Origin: Rhynchopus sp. YZ270_cl-10
Taxonomy: Eukaryota > Euglenozoa > Diplonemea > Diplonemida > Diplonemidae
Reading direction: 5' to 3'
Assembly (NCBI GenBank): GCA_964035575.1
Contig: OZ037841.1
Span: forward strand, 1,240,001 to 1,304,000
Length of the DNA stretch: 64,000 nucleotides
The translations under genes and the position numbers were made by a program. Positions 51,357-62,899 of this stretch are shown in pieces. A model generated the notes under the pieces. That model did not search any database. It worked only from the letters and a program-made list of their open reading frames with translations, and had not been told where the DNA came from. Within the stretch, counting starts at the first letter, position 1. Each line of letters begins with the position of its first letter.

Positions 51357-53180
51357 ATGAACCCTTCCGCTAACGCATTTGTCCCTGGAATGGTAGGGAT
51401 GGCTACTGGATTGCAAGGGGTTGTGCCGAATGCATTGCCAGCAGGCATGCAGACTGGTCTCCCTGATGCGCTTGGCGCACCTCTTCCCGCTAACACCACC
51501 TTTGATGCAGTTGCCGCCCTGCAACAGCTGCAGCAGTTTCAACAACTCCAAGCACAGCAAGCTCAGTTGCTGCAAGCTGCTGCCGCTGTCTCCCCAGAAG
51601 CGCAGATCGCGCAAATGATGCAAAGCATGACACCACAGCTCCCAGTGCAAACCCCGCAGGAGCAGCTCGAAGGACTTCTCGCTCTGAACCTTCTTGCCTC
51701 AGCGAATTTGGTGCAGAAGGTGCAGTACCAACAGGCAATATTGACACAACAACAACAGCCGCAACCGGTGATGGGCACCCCTTTGAACAGAGTGCCTGAT
51801 AAGAGGGCGCGGAGGGGGTTGGCAGTGCGGGTGGAAGGAGGGTCTGCGCCAGCATCGTCTCTGCCGTCTCCGGTGAGCAGCAGCAGTGCAGGGACGACGT
51901 CGCCCACGAATATGTCGCGCAAACCGCAGAAGGCGCTTGATGTTGTGGTGTGCACCCCATGGTACCCGGAAGGTGTCAGCAAGCACGACGTGCGTCTTGC
52001 CGAGGAGCTTCTCTGCTTCGCAGAATTCGTCCTCCTCACACCATCGGAGGTTGCCCAAAGGAGTCGTGCGATTGATGCGTTGAGGCATACAGACGTCTTC
52101 TCTGGCTGCCGTGTCACCCCGTATGGTTCGTTCATCAGCGGTACTATCACGTCGGCGTCGGCAGTCGATGTTTGTGTTGACATGTGCGGCAAAGACGCTA
52201 TCACCCAAGAATCGATTGCGACGTTCGTTGCAAAGGCAGGTCTGACGTTGAAGGGGGTAGTGAGTGTGGTGGATGATCCGGCTGGAGGGCAGAATGGGTT
52301 TGCGCAGGTTCACAGCGAGGCTGCGGCGGCGCTTCTGAACATCACGTTCTACCAGTCGCGGAGTGACGTTGCGGGGGATGCGAACACTGCAGTGCGCGAA
52401 TGGCTCCGCCGCTTCCCCAGCCTTCCCCAGGCGCACTCCGTCCTCCGCCAGGTCCTCCACCAGACAGGAAACCTCGACGTCTGCCGTGGTGGTCTCTCCT
52501 CCTACGCACTCCTCGTCATGCTCGCTGCTCTGTGCACAGAAATCTCTGCCAAGGTGCCTGCAGTCGCGCACTGCCCCAGCGCGCTTCTGCTGCAGGCATG
52601 CCGGGTGTACGGAGGAGGCTTCGCTTTTGACACAACCTCAATCTGCGCAAACCGCGGCTTTGTCACAAAGCCGCAAAGCGAAGAGAAGGTCTTTGTGTGC
52701 GATCCGTTGAACGCAGGGAACAACGTGGCGGCGAATTGTACACGACTTTTTGCGATTAAGGCGCAGCTCGCGCACTGTGCAAAGGCGCTGCAACGGTGGG
52801 AGGTGGACGTCCCTGTTGAGGAAACCCACGGTGCGAAGAAGGGGTACAAAGGGCGCACCCCTCTGTCCGGGATCATCAGTCATCAGAAGCTCTGGGGACG
52901 TGCCACTGAACGTGAAGAGGCAGCAGCTGAAGCAGCGAAGCAGTCTCCAGAGGCTGGCGAGGAGGACGAGGAAGTGACGCTCCCTGGGGACGAGAGTATC
53001 TGCGACGCAGCGACCACTGCCACCGCAACTACCTCCCCGCCAAGAAAGCGCAACAACTCTGACGGATCTTCCATCGCAGCCATCTTCGCAGTCACCTCAT
53101 ACGATTCTCTCGCTTCTCTCGACGACGACCCAGCTCTCGAAGAAGGCATTTTCAAGGACCTCGACCAACTTACAATGTGA
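51357..53180 (+). CDS. TRF4/5-type non-canonical poly(A) polymerase, catalytically degenerate
   Basis: A 607-residue protein. Residues 1-190 are Gln/Ala/Pro-rich and disordered, with a basic patch (DKRARRGLAVRVEGG). The nucleotidyltransferase fold starts at about 200 (TPWYPEGVSKHDVRLAEELL) with PYGSFISG (255-262). In active enzymes the following motif is S-D-x-D; here it is SAVDVCV, so the first aspartate is alanine (A269) and only D271 remains. The third acid, normally in V-D-I-S-F, is N328 in LLNITFY. The PAP-associated part is well kept: RGGLSSYALLVMLAALC, LLLQACRVYGGGFAFDT, VCDPLNAGNNVAANCTR. The C-tail is acidic and low-complexity. Family identity is clear; two of three metal ligands are gone, so it is probably a non-catalytic subunit or RNA-binding paralogue. 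No intron. Confidence 0.82.
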   Translation: MNPSANAFVPGMVGMATGLQGVVPNALPAGMQTGLPDALGAPLPANTTFDAVAALQQLQQFQQLQAQQAQLLQAAAAVSPEAQIAQMMQSMTPQLPVQTPQEQLEGLLALNLLASANLVQKVQYQQAILTQQQQPQPVMGTPLNRVPDKRARRGLAVRVEGGSAPASSLPSPVSSSSAGTTSPTNMSRKPQKALDVVVCTPWYPEGVSKHDVRLAEELLCFAEFVLLTPSEVAQRSRAIDALRHTDVFSGCRVTPYGSFISGTITSASAVDVCVDMCGKDAITQESIATFVAKAGLTLKGVVSVVDDPAGGQNGFAQVHSEAAAALLNITFYQSRSDVAGDANTAVREWLRRFPSLPQAHSVLRQVLHQTGNLDVCRGGLSSYALLVMLAALCTEISAKVPAVAHCPSALLLQACRVYGGGFAFDTTSICANRGFVTKPQSEEKVFVCDPLNAGNNVAANCTRLFAIKAQLAHCAKALQRWEVDVPVEETHGAKKGYKGRTPLSGIISHQKLWGRATEREEAAAEAAKQSPEAGEEDEEVTLPGDESICDAATTATATTSPPRKRNNSDGSSIAAIFAVTSYDSLASLDDDPALEEGIFKDLDQLTM

Positions 53181-55659
53181 TTTTTTTTTTCAAATAATTT
53201 GGTTTTTCAGCCCCTTCTAGGGGAAGAGAATGCAAGAATTTTAGCGTGATTTTTTTTTTTAGTGTGTTTTTTTCAAGGTGAAACAGAGATATAGGTTCAT
53301 CTTAATTTTTTTAAAAATAGTGCTTCTCTTGTGTGTGTTGTTAAGAGTCTCATTTTTTTTTTTGTTCCCTGATTCCATGATGAAAATACTTGTTCCCCCC
53401 AAAATTGCCGCCATCGCAATGAAATTCCCCTTCGTTTTCGTTTTTTTCTTTTTTCACCAAACCAATGCCCTTTGAAATACCAGAAATTAAATTTCTGCTT
53501 CAATTTTTTTTCAAATAAACCCCCCCATCCCTGACTCCCATTTGGGTTCGAAGGCCAGTGTGGAAAAAAAGGGGGGTTTTTTTTTAGTGTCCTTTTACAA
53601 TGTGATACAAGAAGTTGTGTTGCTCGAAAAAAAAAAATCTGTTATGCTCAAAGAAGACTATTTTACGACACGTTGTGATCCCTCAGCGCTAATATTTTGA
53701 AACGGGAATATTTTTTTTAAATTGTTTTGTTTTAAAGGTAAAGGCTAATACCTATCTTAACCAGCCTTTTCTCTGTTGTTATGTATTATGTTCTCTTAAT
53801 TAGAACGAGGTTCTTGTTTTTTAATCTTACTCACTCATCTTACGCTTCTTTGATTTTTCTCTTGGTTTTTTTTTTTTATAACGTTTATGAATTCTTTATT
53901 GGTATTTGTTACCCGGTTTTTCTTATTCGCTTTTCCCGTTAAGCGCGGTTTCGCTTCGTTTGTTTTGTCAAATTGTTTTTTGTTTTTTGTTTTTTGTTTT
54001 TGTCGTCCAACCCACTAATTTTAAAGCTAAACCATGGCAAGGGTATATCAATACTGCTGATTGCTTTCTGCCTTTTTGAGTATACAGATAACAGACCCGA
54101 ATCACCCATCAAAGATGGGTATTTCGGTTATTGTCGACACCACAGCGTGTGTGACGTCATGTCACACACTGAGTTTTTTTTTTAAAATATTTCACCATCA
54201 CCACCACCCCCGTCAATCCCTTTCAGCGATACGCTATGCTGTCTGCAAAAACAAAAAATGCTAATATTTTCCCTCCTCAGGTGATATTATTTGTACAGAC
54301 CCTCTCGAGAAAAAAAAATATATATCAGAAAGATGCATAACTACACCGAGAACACCATTTTCATTTTTTTTTTTCCAGAGAAATGTAAAAAAAAAAAATA
54401 CGGCGAGAAAACATTTTTTGGTTTTCTGCGTGACTTTTGTAAAAGAAATAAAGACAATTTCAGAATAGTATATCGTAAAGAAAGTACAATAACCTATAGA
54501 GGCAGGGAGGGGAGGGCCATCTGTCTGTCGGTGCGTTCCCTCCTATGTCTTGACCCCCCGACCCACCCCCCCTTTTTTTTTGCCTCAAGTGACCCATCAC
54601 AGCGAGGCTTGGGATCAAAACCCTTTTTCTTACCGAAAAAAAGTTGTTCAGTACTGCAGACACGTTCTCCCGTGTGACCTGGGCAGAGACCTTGCTGTCT
54701 TTGCTTCCTGGAAAATGGGAATTCCTTCCTTGACTGCGTCGCGAATGTCGATATGTCATTCTATTTTCAAGAAAGTGTCATGTGCGCAAGAAATTGGCTG
54801 TGGAAAAAAAAAATCCCTCTGTCGCTTGCTGCTGGCGATATTTCCCCCTTTTTTTTCCGCAGTTCATTTTCCAACCCTTGACTGATTTTTTTTTTTTTTG
54901 TTGGGAGGTGACTAAGCATAGCGTTAGATTCATCTTCCCAACCCTTTTTTTTTTCTTTCTTTTCCTCCCTTTTTTTTCTTTGAAAAATTGATAACGCGTA
55001 GTCCTGTGGTTTCCATGTTTTTTTTTTCTTCCTTTTTTTTTCGTGTTTGCACTTTCATCCTTAAAGGTAACAGCCCCTCGCCGTATCCTTGCAACATCCC
55101 AACTTCTTCGAAACGTTGCGTTCTGAAACAGAGAAGGGGAATGCTGGGAGAGGTACACAAGGGATGCATTGCCATTTGCATACGCACACACACCACTCTG
55201 ACGACTAACCGACAAAAAAAGCTTCTCAAAATGGCATATTATAGAGTGTGTGCGCAGCTTTCTTCTGTGCAATCTTTTTTTTTTTTTTTTTTTTTTTGCA
55301 CGCCAGCACACCAAGGGGTTGTAAGATGGGTCAAATATTTTTGAAAACCAGAAAACCAGAAAACCTATCTTATACCCTGAACACACAAAATTTACAAACA
55401 AAAAATTTTGGACAGTGGAGATTGCACAACTGTGGCAACACAACCGAGGCAACTACACTACTCCAACAATTTATCAAAAAAAAAAGCAAAGCTTCAGTTA
55501 TTAGTGTAGACATCCTTGAGTGTCTACAGTACTTCAAGTTTTCAAGCAAATTTAAAAAAAATCTGGACAGTGAAGGCTGCACCAACAGATTATCTAAAAG
55601 GGCGCCAAACAAAATAAAATTATATCCTACCTTTTTTGGGGTGGCGACAAGGGGGGTCG
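53181..55659 (+). other. T-rich spacer, no gene seen
   Basis: A worn family A copy at 53276 (100 bases after the stop codon) and another at 54904, and an E variant at 55498. Homopolymers dominate; the 224-codon minus frame at 54778-55452 is Lys/Arg-rich from T-runs and is not called. Confidence 0.45.
55498..55560 (+). repeat. family E variant with perfect hairpin
   Basis: TAGTGTAGACATCC, TTGAGTGTCTACAGTACTTC, AAGTTTTCAAGC. Here TGTAGACA pairs perfectly with TGTCTACA, supporting a hairpin for the whole family. Confidence 0.6.
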
Positions 55660-55671
55660 GAACTGGGCAGT

Positions 55672-55840
55672 CACGAAAAATCACGAAAAATCACAAAGAA
55701 TCATTTTTCTTTGTGATTCTTTGCGACAGGTCGTGATTTTTTGTGATTTTTTATGATCTTTTGTGATATTTTGTGATATTTTGTGATATTTTGTGATCTT
55801 TTGTGATTTTTTGTGATTTTTTGTGATTTTTTGTGATCGG
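55672..55840. repeat. TTTTGTGAT short tandem repeat
   Basis: About 13 units of TTTTGTGAT with a T, A, or C spacer, preceded by three units of the reverse complement ATCACGAAAA; the junction near 55705 forms a hairpin. Confidence 0.75.
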
Positions 55841-55899
55841 CATATTTTGAGATGAGCTTTTTTTTTGTCCCACTCTGGGTCTGTGTATGCTGTGTATAC

Positions 55900-55995
55900 T
55901 GTGTAGGCGGAAATTGACCAAAAACGAGAACTTGTCCATTTCTGCAAATTGACCCCACCACTGGCCGGACGGATTCCGGAAATGCAAATACCGCC
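55900..55995 (-). repeat. dispersed GTGGTGGGGTCAAT module, reverse
   Basis: GCAAATTGACCCCACCACTG and GGACGGATTCCGGAAATGCA; a single module. Confidence 0.7.
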
Positions 55996-56254
55996 GTTTA
56001 AAAGCTTCACCAACGAAAACTCAGGCCTCAGCCTAACTCCCGGGCCTCAGCCAAAACCATCGACCCATTTGAAAAAAAAAAAAAAAAAGAGAGAGAAAAG
56101 TGATTTTTACTAGTGCTTCCCGAGCTTTCTCCGCTGACAAGCTAGTCACAAGAAGAAAACTCAATCGAGCCCTAGCTCAAGTTGGGGGCCTCCGGCGGAA
56201 TGTGAGAGTTCCTCGGTGATCCAACGGCGGAGTTCGGCACTTCATTGATATTTG

Positions 56255-56510
56255 CACCAGGCACACATGGTGCACGAATTATCAGTAACCTCAGTTTTTT
56301 TACAAAAGAAATGGCGACATGTCACCCAAAGGTTCCAGGCGAAGCCACGGTACGCAACATTTCAAAAAATTGCGCTTAAACTTGGACATTTTTACTGCCA
56401 AACTATGTCATGGGAAGGGTGTGATGCAAGCTTGCGCCGCAGGCGCACGGTACGCTACTTTTTTCCTTTCGCCATGCTGCATGCTTCCTTTTCCTTCGAC
56501 GTTTGACCAA
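56255..56510 (+). repeat. dispersed GCGAAGCCACGGTACGC family, + copy
   Basis: GCGAAGCCACGGTACGCAAC, ATGTCATGGGAAGGGTGTGA, GCGCCGCAGGCGCACGGTAC, GCCATGCTGCATGC in the same order as at 21970. Confidence 0.75.
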
Positions 56511-56514
56511 TTGA

Positions 56515-56665
56515 GTCCGGCTCGATGGTATCTCAAAAAATTCCCCATCACCCCCTACCGGGTTGATGGTATCCCAAAAAAAATACCCCGGGTCAACCCG
56601 GTACCCATCGACCCATCGACCCGGGTATCCGGGTCGATGGGTTGATGGGTCGCAGGGTTTTATCT
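56515..56665. repeat. CCATCGACCC inverted repeats
   Basis: ACCCATCGACCCATCGACCC faces GGGTCGATGGGTTGATGGGT across a 10-base centre, with further CCCGGGT text; a strong hairpin. Confidence 0.6.
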
Positions 56666-57029
56666 CCTTATATGTTAGTGGTCCCTAGACCGGGTAAAAT
56701 AAAAAAAAAAAATATTTACCCGGTCTGGGCAGAGCTCGCGCTAAAGTCCATCCCTCATCCCGGGATTTTTGGGGGTTTTGGTAGGAACGTTTTTTTTTTT
56801 GCAGTACGGGGATTTCATTAAGAAACCAGAAGTTCTAATATTGTTGAGTAAGACCACCACATAGTGGACTTGCATATACATGTGACCCCGCCGTGGAACG
56901 CAATTGGCTCGGAAAGTCAAAAGAAAGAGGAGAAAAAAGAAAAGGAAAAAAAAAAAAGTTGGTTACCGTGCGCCTGCGGCGCTGCCTGTTCCCTTCCAGT
57001 TTCTACAGGCAAACACTTGCCCCCTTTAC
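56666..57029. other. spacer, no gene seen
   Basis: Contains CCCGGTCTGG-type inverted text at 56690-56730 and an A-rich stretch; TACCGTGCGCCTGCGGCGCT at 56965 is a fragment of the 21850 family. Confidence 0.35.
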
Positions 57030-57490
57030 CTTACACTGACGGGTATTGACCAAAACCAAGAACTTGTCCATTTCGGCAAATTGACCCCACCACAGAACGG
57101 ACGAATTCCGGAAATGCAAATGCCGGTGTTTTCGCGCATTTTCATGTTGCAAGACGTCAGGATCAGGGAGAGAAAATCTGGTTGTGGGATTTACATTGGC
57201 CCTCTTTACCCTACATGGATTTTGACCAAAACCAAAAAATTGGCCATTTCGGCAAAGTGACCCCACCACAGCGCGGACGGATTCCGGAAATTCCAATCGC
57301 GGTATGTTTTGGGGCTGAAAACCCACTGATTTTCAGGAGAAAAATTGCTTCCAAATCTCGGAATTTTCCGAATTTTCCTGAAAATGACCCTTGTTTACGA
57401 GTATGGGTTCATATTTTGCGAAAATTTAAGTCACTAAAATTTTGTCCATTTTTCCGTATATACCCCACCACAAGCCGGGATTGGCCCGGA
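57030..57490 (-). repeat. tandem GTGGTGGGGTCAAT modules, reverse
   Basis: Three reverse units near 57050-57125, 57215-57300 and 57400-57490, matching the array at 4390-5050 unit by unit (ending with the TGTGGGATTTACCTT/GGCCCTTTACC-type linker). Confidence 0.75.
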
Positions 57491-57724
57491 AATGCCACAA
57501 AACGGGGTTTCCGGGCCTCCCCAGCTAACCTTTTCAAGGAACGTTTTTCCGTTCCCGAAATCCATTTTTCCCCCATTTTTTCCCATAATTAGCGCGACCA
57601 CTGGGTCTGGGGAAAAAAAAAAAAATAACCACCCGGCCAGGCCAAAAAAAAAACCAAAATGATATATCTTGGGGGTACCTCACACAAACCTCTAAGAGTG
57701 ACCAGAACTGGCCTCATGAACAAA

Positions 57725-57965
57725 GTGACCCCGTCACAGCCAGAACGCGACCCAATTGGTCAAACGCCGAAGGAAAAGGAAGCATGCAGCATGGCGAAAG
57801 GAAAAAAGTAGCGTACCGTGCGCCTGCGGCGCAAGATTGCAAGCCACCCATGACATAGTTTGGCTGTAAAATGTGCAATTTTAAGCACAATATTCTGAAA
57901 TGTTGCGTACCGTGGCTTCGCCAGGAACCTTTGCCATGACTGCCGTTTCTTTTTGTAGATGTCTA
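57725..57965 (-). repeat. dispersed GCGAAGCCACGGTACGC family, reverse copy
   Basis: GTCACAGCCAGAACGCGACC, GAAGCATGCAGCATGGCGAA, GTAGCGTACCGTGCGCCTGC, GTACCGTGGCTTCGCCAGGA; closest to the copy at 23410. Confidence 0.75.
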
Positions 57966-58174
57966 TACGAGGAAACGTCCGCACGCTACCGACCTGACAT
58001 GATTTTTTTGCTTATTCCGCAAAGGTAGGGAACGTGAGATGATATGCAATATGCGAGTGAATGCAGCAGTTTTAACGGTTTACCGGGACATTTTCGCCGG
58101 AGGCGAATTTTTTTTTTTTTGACCACACGGTGCGGTCTGTCGTGCTTGGAGTGTGTAAATAACGGACTTACCCC

Positions 58175-58300
58175 CTGAGTCCGACAGTCGGACCCCCTGA
58201 GTCCGACAGACGGACTCAGGGGTCCGTCTGTCGGACTCTGGAGTCCGACAGACGGACTCTGGAGTCCGACTGTCGGACTCTGGGGTCCGACAGTCGGACC
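58175..58300. repeat. GTCCGACAGTCGGAC palindrome cluster
   Basis: Eight near-tandem units of GTCCGACAGACGGACTC and variants, each itself palindromic. Confidence 0.75.
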
Positions 58301-58364
58301 CAAAAAAAAAAAAATTTTTTTTTTTGGGCCGAAAAAAAAAATTTTTTTTTTCATAGGGTGAAAA

Positions 58365-59070
58365 CGATCGTTTTTTTTTTTTTTTTTTTTTTACGAATCT
58401 GGGAAAAAGTGATCGGTCTTTTTTTTTTTTTTTTTTTTTTCACGATCGTGAAGAAACACGGGTCGGGAAAGATCTTTTTTTTTTTTTTTTTTTTCGAGAA
58501 AAAAAATCCTCTTCTCCCGAAAAAAAAAAAAAAAAAAAGATTTTTGGGAGAAAAAAAAAAAGAGAAAAGATTTGAAAATCCTGGGAAAATCCTGAAAAAA
58601 TCCTGAAAAATCCTGGAAAAATCCATGAAATTTCATGAAAAATCTCGAGATCTTGAGAAATCTTTGAAAAAAAAAAAAAAGATTTTCAAAATCTTTTTTT
58701 TTTTTTTTCCCAAAAAGATTTTTCAAAATCCCAAAAATCTTTTTTATCTTTTTTTTGAGAAAAAAAAGATTTTCAAGATCTTTTTCATCTTTTTTTCTCT
58801 TTTTTTCCTTTTTTTTTCAGGATTTTTCAAAGATCTCAAAGATCTCGAGAGATCCTGAAAAAAAAAGACAAAAATCCTGAAAATCTTGATTTTTTTTTTT
58901 TTTCTCCCGAGATTCTCGAAAAAAGACAAAAAAAGACAAAAGATCTTTCCCGACCCGTGAAGAAAAAAAAAACGATCGTTTTTTTTTTTTTTTTTTCTTC
59001 ACGATCGTGAAAAAAAAGCACCTTTTTCTTCACGATCGTGAAGGAAAAAAAAAACGATCGTTTTTTTTTC
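58365..59070. mobile_element. foldback of CACGATCGTG and AAGATCTT palindromes
   Basis: ACGGGTCGGGAAAGATCTTT at 58458 is inverted at 58938-58960; both arms also carry CACGATCGTGAAG and long A or T runs. The middle is made of AAAATCCTGA and AAATCTTG repeats. A small relative lies at 62105-62190. Confidence 0.6.
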
Positions 59071-59075
59071 CCATA

Positions 59076-59810
59076 TTATGTCGTTGATCGCTGGCCCACA
59101 CCAGGGAGGGAGCCCCCACAGGTGCCCACAACCCCCCTAAATCGGCCGAGAGTAACTTTTAGCGGTGTTTTGACGTGAAATGTCACCTTTTTTGCCATTT
59201 TTGGGGTGTACTTTTCTGGAACAAAATTCGCAAAACCCGAAATACGAATCGTAAAAAATCGCGACATTCTGTGACATGCGTATACCATGAAGCAGCACGT
59301 CACGGCATGGCATGTGACATGCACATGTAATATCGCCAAAAACCTAGTCGTAGTAACATCATCACTGTGCAAACCCCTGTCCATCCAATACAATTCACAC
59401 TCTTTGTGGGTGGTCTTGTTGCCTTTTTGCCACAGTAATTTTTGGCCGGCAGGCATGCTCTTGAAGCATGGCAATTTAGTGTGTATGGGGCAGGGTGTTG
59501 TTTTGTTCTGAATTCCCTTTGTTATAATATCTATCCAATCGCGAGTGGTTGTATGTGTATCGTGAGACACTCTTTTTAACCCTTTACGGACCAATAGGAC
59601 ATTTATGCCCATTGTGGCGGGGGATGCGGCGTTCAACACCAGGCCAAGTTGGCCAAAAGCCCCAACTTTTGAACTGTCCAACCTCTGTACAATTACGGTA
59701 TATTTCGTTGGCTGGTGGTCTGAAGAGTGATCTGACCATATTCTCCAGGTATAACAAATGCCCAAATAATGCATTGGCGAAGGAATTTTGCACTTTTGAC
59801 CATCACACAT
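59076..59810 (-). other. 244-codon minus frame, doubtful
   Basis: A long unbroken frame in an otherwise repeat-rich region, but with no recognisable domain and codon use unlike the real genes. TTAACCCTTTACGGACC at 59577-59593 within it resembles the end of a piggyBac-type element (TTAA target plus CCC), but no matching right end is seen. Not accepted as a gene. Confidence 0.2.
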
Positions 59811-59884
59811 TACTTGTATTTTTACCGGTTTTTTAATGAGTACAACCTATGTCAGAGCACGCTGTCCCACAGATTTTAGAATTT

Positions 59885-59907
59885 GGGGGGGGGGGGGGGG
59901 GGGGGGG
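59885..59907 (+). repeat. poly-G run of 23
   Basis: An uninterrupted run of 23 G, rare in this T/A-homopolymer-rich sequence; may be a quadruplex site or an assembly weak point. Confidence 0.9.
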
Positions 59908-60379
59908 TCACGCAAGGATGATACGCCTGTATTTTTTTTGATAAATTGATGACGTGTAGACACCTCGCTTTTTTCTCGTGTGAACTCCACGCTGCCTTTC
60001 CTCGCCTATCTCTCGTTTCGTGGATACCGCTACTACGTCCTACTCCCGCCTCCACTCGTCAGGTAACGAACGGGGATCATTGGATGCCCAGGGTAATTAG
60101 TCCCGGGTGAGATAGGTTTGGTCAGGCATTATCCCTGCGTCAGAGTGTGGTCAAGGCTATAAGTGGAAAGCACAGTACCGTGTTCTCGTAAAACAGGTGG
60201 CTTTTTTGGTATTTTTTGAGCTGAGATTTTCAAAAAATACCAAAAATACCAGGGTCAACCGCTGTGATGCTCATTGTTTAGAACACAGGGCTATTTCTAA
60301 ATATGGGGTCCGGAGTCCAAAATCCAATCCGGGACACAATTTTGGCAGATTTATTTTGGGCCAAAAACGTCTTTATTTA
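59908..60379. other. spacer, no gene seen
   Basis: GGTATTTTTTGAGCTGAGATTTTCAAAAAATACC-like small hairpin at 60208-60242 (GGTATTTTTTGA / TCAAAAAATACC). No gene. Confidence 0.35.
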
Positions 60380-60640
60380 CATTGTTGGGATTCGCCCGTG
60401 CAGTGGTGGGGTCAATCTCGAAAATTGGATTTTTTGACCACTTAAATTTTGGGAAATATGAGCCCGGTCACTTATACGTGGGCCCATTTTCGGCTAAAAT
60501 TTTCCTCAAAATCCGGGTTTGTAAAATTGACCCTTCTGTGAAGGAAGGTTGTGGAAAAGGGTCCTTATTTGCATTTTTGGAAGCCGCCCGTGCAGTGGTG
60601 GGGTCAATTTGCAGAATTGGGCAAGTTCTTGCAAGACAAC
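60380..60640 (+). repeat. two dispersed GTGGTGGGGTCAAT modules
   Basis: CCGTGCAGTGGTGGGGTCAA occurs at 60400 and 60590, about 190 bases apart, enclosing GAGCCCGGTCACTTATACGT. It sits right before the hAT fragment, as the array at 4390 sits right beside the hAT element. Confidence 0.75.
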
Positions 60641-60739
60641 GGGTAATGTTTGTTAGATCTAAGGAGGGAAGGGGAGCGTTTGTAGCTCACACAGCACCCC
60701 AAACCCTGGCCTCTCTGTCCACAGCACACAGCTCTTCCC

Positions 60740-60975
60740 CTGAGTTCCATTTGTGCCTCAACATGCTGAGCGCATCTTCAGTACGATGGGTGGATGAGCG
60801 AGAAGAGGCGCAACTGGCTAGTTGCACCAAAGCTGCACAAGCTTGTGGTCGTAGCACGCAGTTTGCGCGAGAGCAAGCCGCCACAAGAGAATGGTTGGTG
60901 GGATGAGGAGAAGCTGGTGCAGGAGGAGAAGGAGCGTGCGGGAGCTATATTGACTGCGACGCGACAGCTGAGGAC
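60740..60975 (+). pseudogene. hAT transposase C-terminal fragment
   Basis: One frame reads VPQHAERIFSTMGG, the hAT dimerisation/catalytic-E block (compare TAVQERVFSTMG at the left end of the window), then meets a stop at 60795-60797; the next frame continues the family pattern with MSEKRRNWL, KLHKLVVVARSLRESKPP. Only the C-terminal 80 or so residues remain, with at least one frame change. Confidence 0.65.
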
Positions 60976-62104
60976 CCCAAGGTTGATGATGATGCTGAGC
61001 ATCACGACTCTGACATCAGTGAAGGCTCTTGGGACTAAACACATACAGTCTTGTCCGTACCCATTTCTCCCACACAAGTCACCACCCCCTTGTGACTTGC
61101 CTGTAACAGTGGAAACGTTTCCCTCCCAGCCGCAAACCCGTTCAGTGTATCGTGAGCCACTGCAGTGACCCACTCACGCTCGACCCTGTCCCTCCTTGTA
61201 AACAGTTCGCCTTCTCCTACGTTGTGCTGAGGAAAACCAAAAAACATGCTCAAAAATGATGTGGGCACGGGGGTCAGACTCCACTTCTGACCACCTAAAA
61301 TTAGGTCATACACGTGTTATACCCCAAACTGACCAAGAAATTTTCCCAGTGTTCGATGGTGATCGAATTAAATCGGTGGTAAAAAGTGAAAAATGGGGCA
61401 TGCCAGGCCCACGTCAATCAGCCTAAAAATGTTGCAACTTTAAACGCGCGTCTCTCCCGTACACCAATACACACTTTTTAACACATACAGTACAGCAAGG
61501 GAAAACCAAGGGATTTTACCCTGTGTTCTCCTTGTTACGGCTGCACTAACCTAATCATCAAAACTGCTCGATTTTGGCTTTATCTCAGATCGACATCAAT
61601 TCTTACGAAATATAATTTATTTTACGATTTTGAGTAGAATTCTGTTTGCAGGGCGAAGTCACGAGGCAGGGGGTGATTTTGGGGGTGAGCGCCAAAAAAA
61701 GTCGTTTTCCTAGGGTTGACCCACCTCCCTCCAGCATCCAACGATATGACATTTTCACGAAAGTTGTCGATTCTTGCCTTATTCTTGTCACACAGAAAAA
61801 AAAATGTTTTTACGAAAATGAGTAGAACCCCATTACCCCTACCAACGTGTGGCATTCGTGCGCCACTATAGTGGCACTTGCTATGGGTAAAAACGGTTTT
61901 CTGGTTTCAGTGCCTCGCTGGCGACATCCGTTGGGGGGGATTCTGGTGTGAGAATGTTCTCGATTTTTGCTTTATTTGAAAGATTCGCCACAAAATCGTT
62001 TCAAGGAAAAGAGTCGGTCAAAAAAGTCCAAGTAGAACCCAGAAACTCTCCCTTGCCACCCATTTCACGCCCATGCCCCTTGTACTACTAGGGGAAAAAA
62101 AAAA
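60976..62104. other. spacer, no gene seen
   Basis: Balanced composition but no supported frame. ATTTTGGGGGTGAGCG and AGGGTTGACCCACCTCCCTC recall eroded repeat text; nothing firm. Confidence 0.3.
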
Positions 62105-62190
62105 AAAAAACGATCGTGAAAAAAAAAAAAAAATGTCAAGATCTTGAAAAAAAGTTCAAGATCTTGAAAAAAACCGTCACGATCGTTCTC
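62105..62190. repeat. CACGATCGT / CAAGATCTTG palindrome cluster
   Basis: ACGATCGTGAAAA, TCAAGATCTTGAAAA twice, then GTCACGATCGT; a small relative of the foldback at 58365. Confidence 0.6.
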
Positions 62191-62550
62191 ACACTATGTT
62201 TTTTGGCCAAAAAAATTTTTTTGGCCGAAAATCGCCTTGTATAGCCACTACAGTACACATGGTTTTACCAAAATAGCCGTATTTTGGCTGAAAATTTGAC
62301 TTGAAAATTTTTTTCATTGTTTGGTCAATCTGAGGTTTTCTTTGAATTTTTTGGGCCATTTTATGACCTACTACACCCAATTTTTGGGGGATTTTTTTTT
62401 TCTTGGTCAAAAAATAGCGCTTGTTGCCTACTACTGGGTATAGGCTTGTTCAGAGGTGTGTATTTGGTGTACCCAGACATGGTCAAAACACATGAATTTT
62501 GCGTTTTTTTGCATTTTTAGGTTCTCGACCAACCAGGGGGCGACCAATTT

Positions 62551-62899
62551 GGGTACTGGGTACTGGGTACTGGGTACTGGGTACTGGGTACTGGGTACTG
62601 GGTACTGGGTACTGGGTACTGGGTACTGGGTACTGGGTACTGGGTACTGGGTACTGGGTACTGGGTACTGGGTACTGGGTACTGGGTACTGGGTACTGGG
62701 TACTGGGTACTGGGTACTGGGTACTGGGTACTGGGTACTGGGTACTGGGTACTGGGTACTGGGTACTGGGTACTGGGTACTGGGTACTGGGTACTGGGTA
62801 CTGGGTACTGGGTACTGGGTACTGGGTACTGGGTACTGGGTACTGGGTACTGGGTACTGGGTACTGGGTACTGGGTACTGGGTACTGGGTACTGGGTAC
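62551..62899 (+). repeat. 7-mer minisatellite GGGTACT, about 50 copies
   Basis: Perfect head-to-tail 7-mers without visible variants. The period gives the same 7-residue peptide repeat in all three + frames (YWVLGTG rotations), so long open frames here mean little. It is flanked by a possible acceptor (TTTTTTTGCATTTTTAG, ending 62520) and a possible donor (AAG/GTATGT at 62952). Confidence 0.95.

Noticed and set aside
54778-55452. 224-codon minus-strand gene
   Set aside because: Lys/Arg and Phe runs from homopolymers, no domain, no gene-like codon use.
59577-59593. piggyBac-type end (TTAA plus CCCTTTACGG)
   Set aside because: No second inverted end and no transposase could be found; a single match of this length may be chance.
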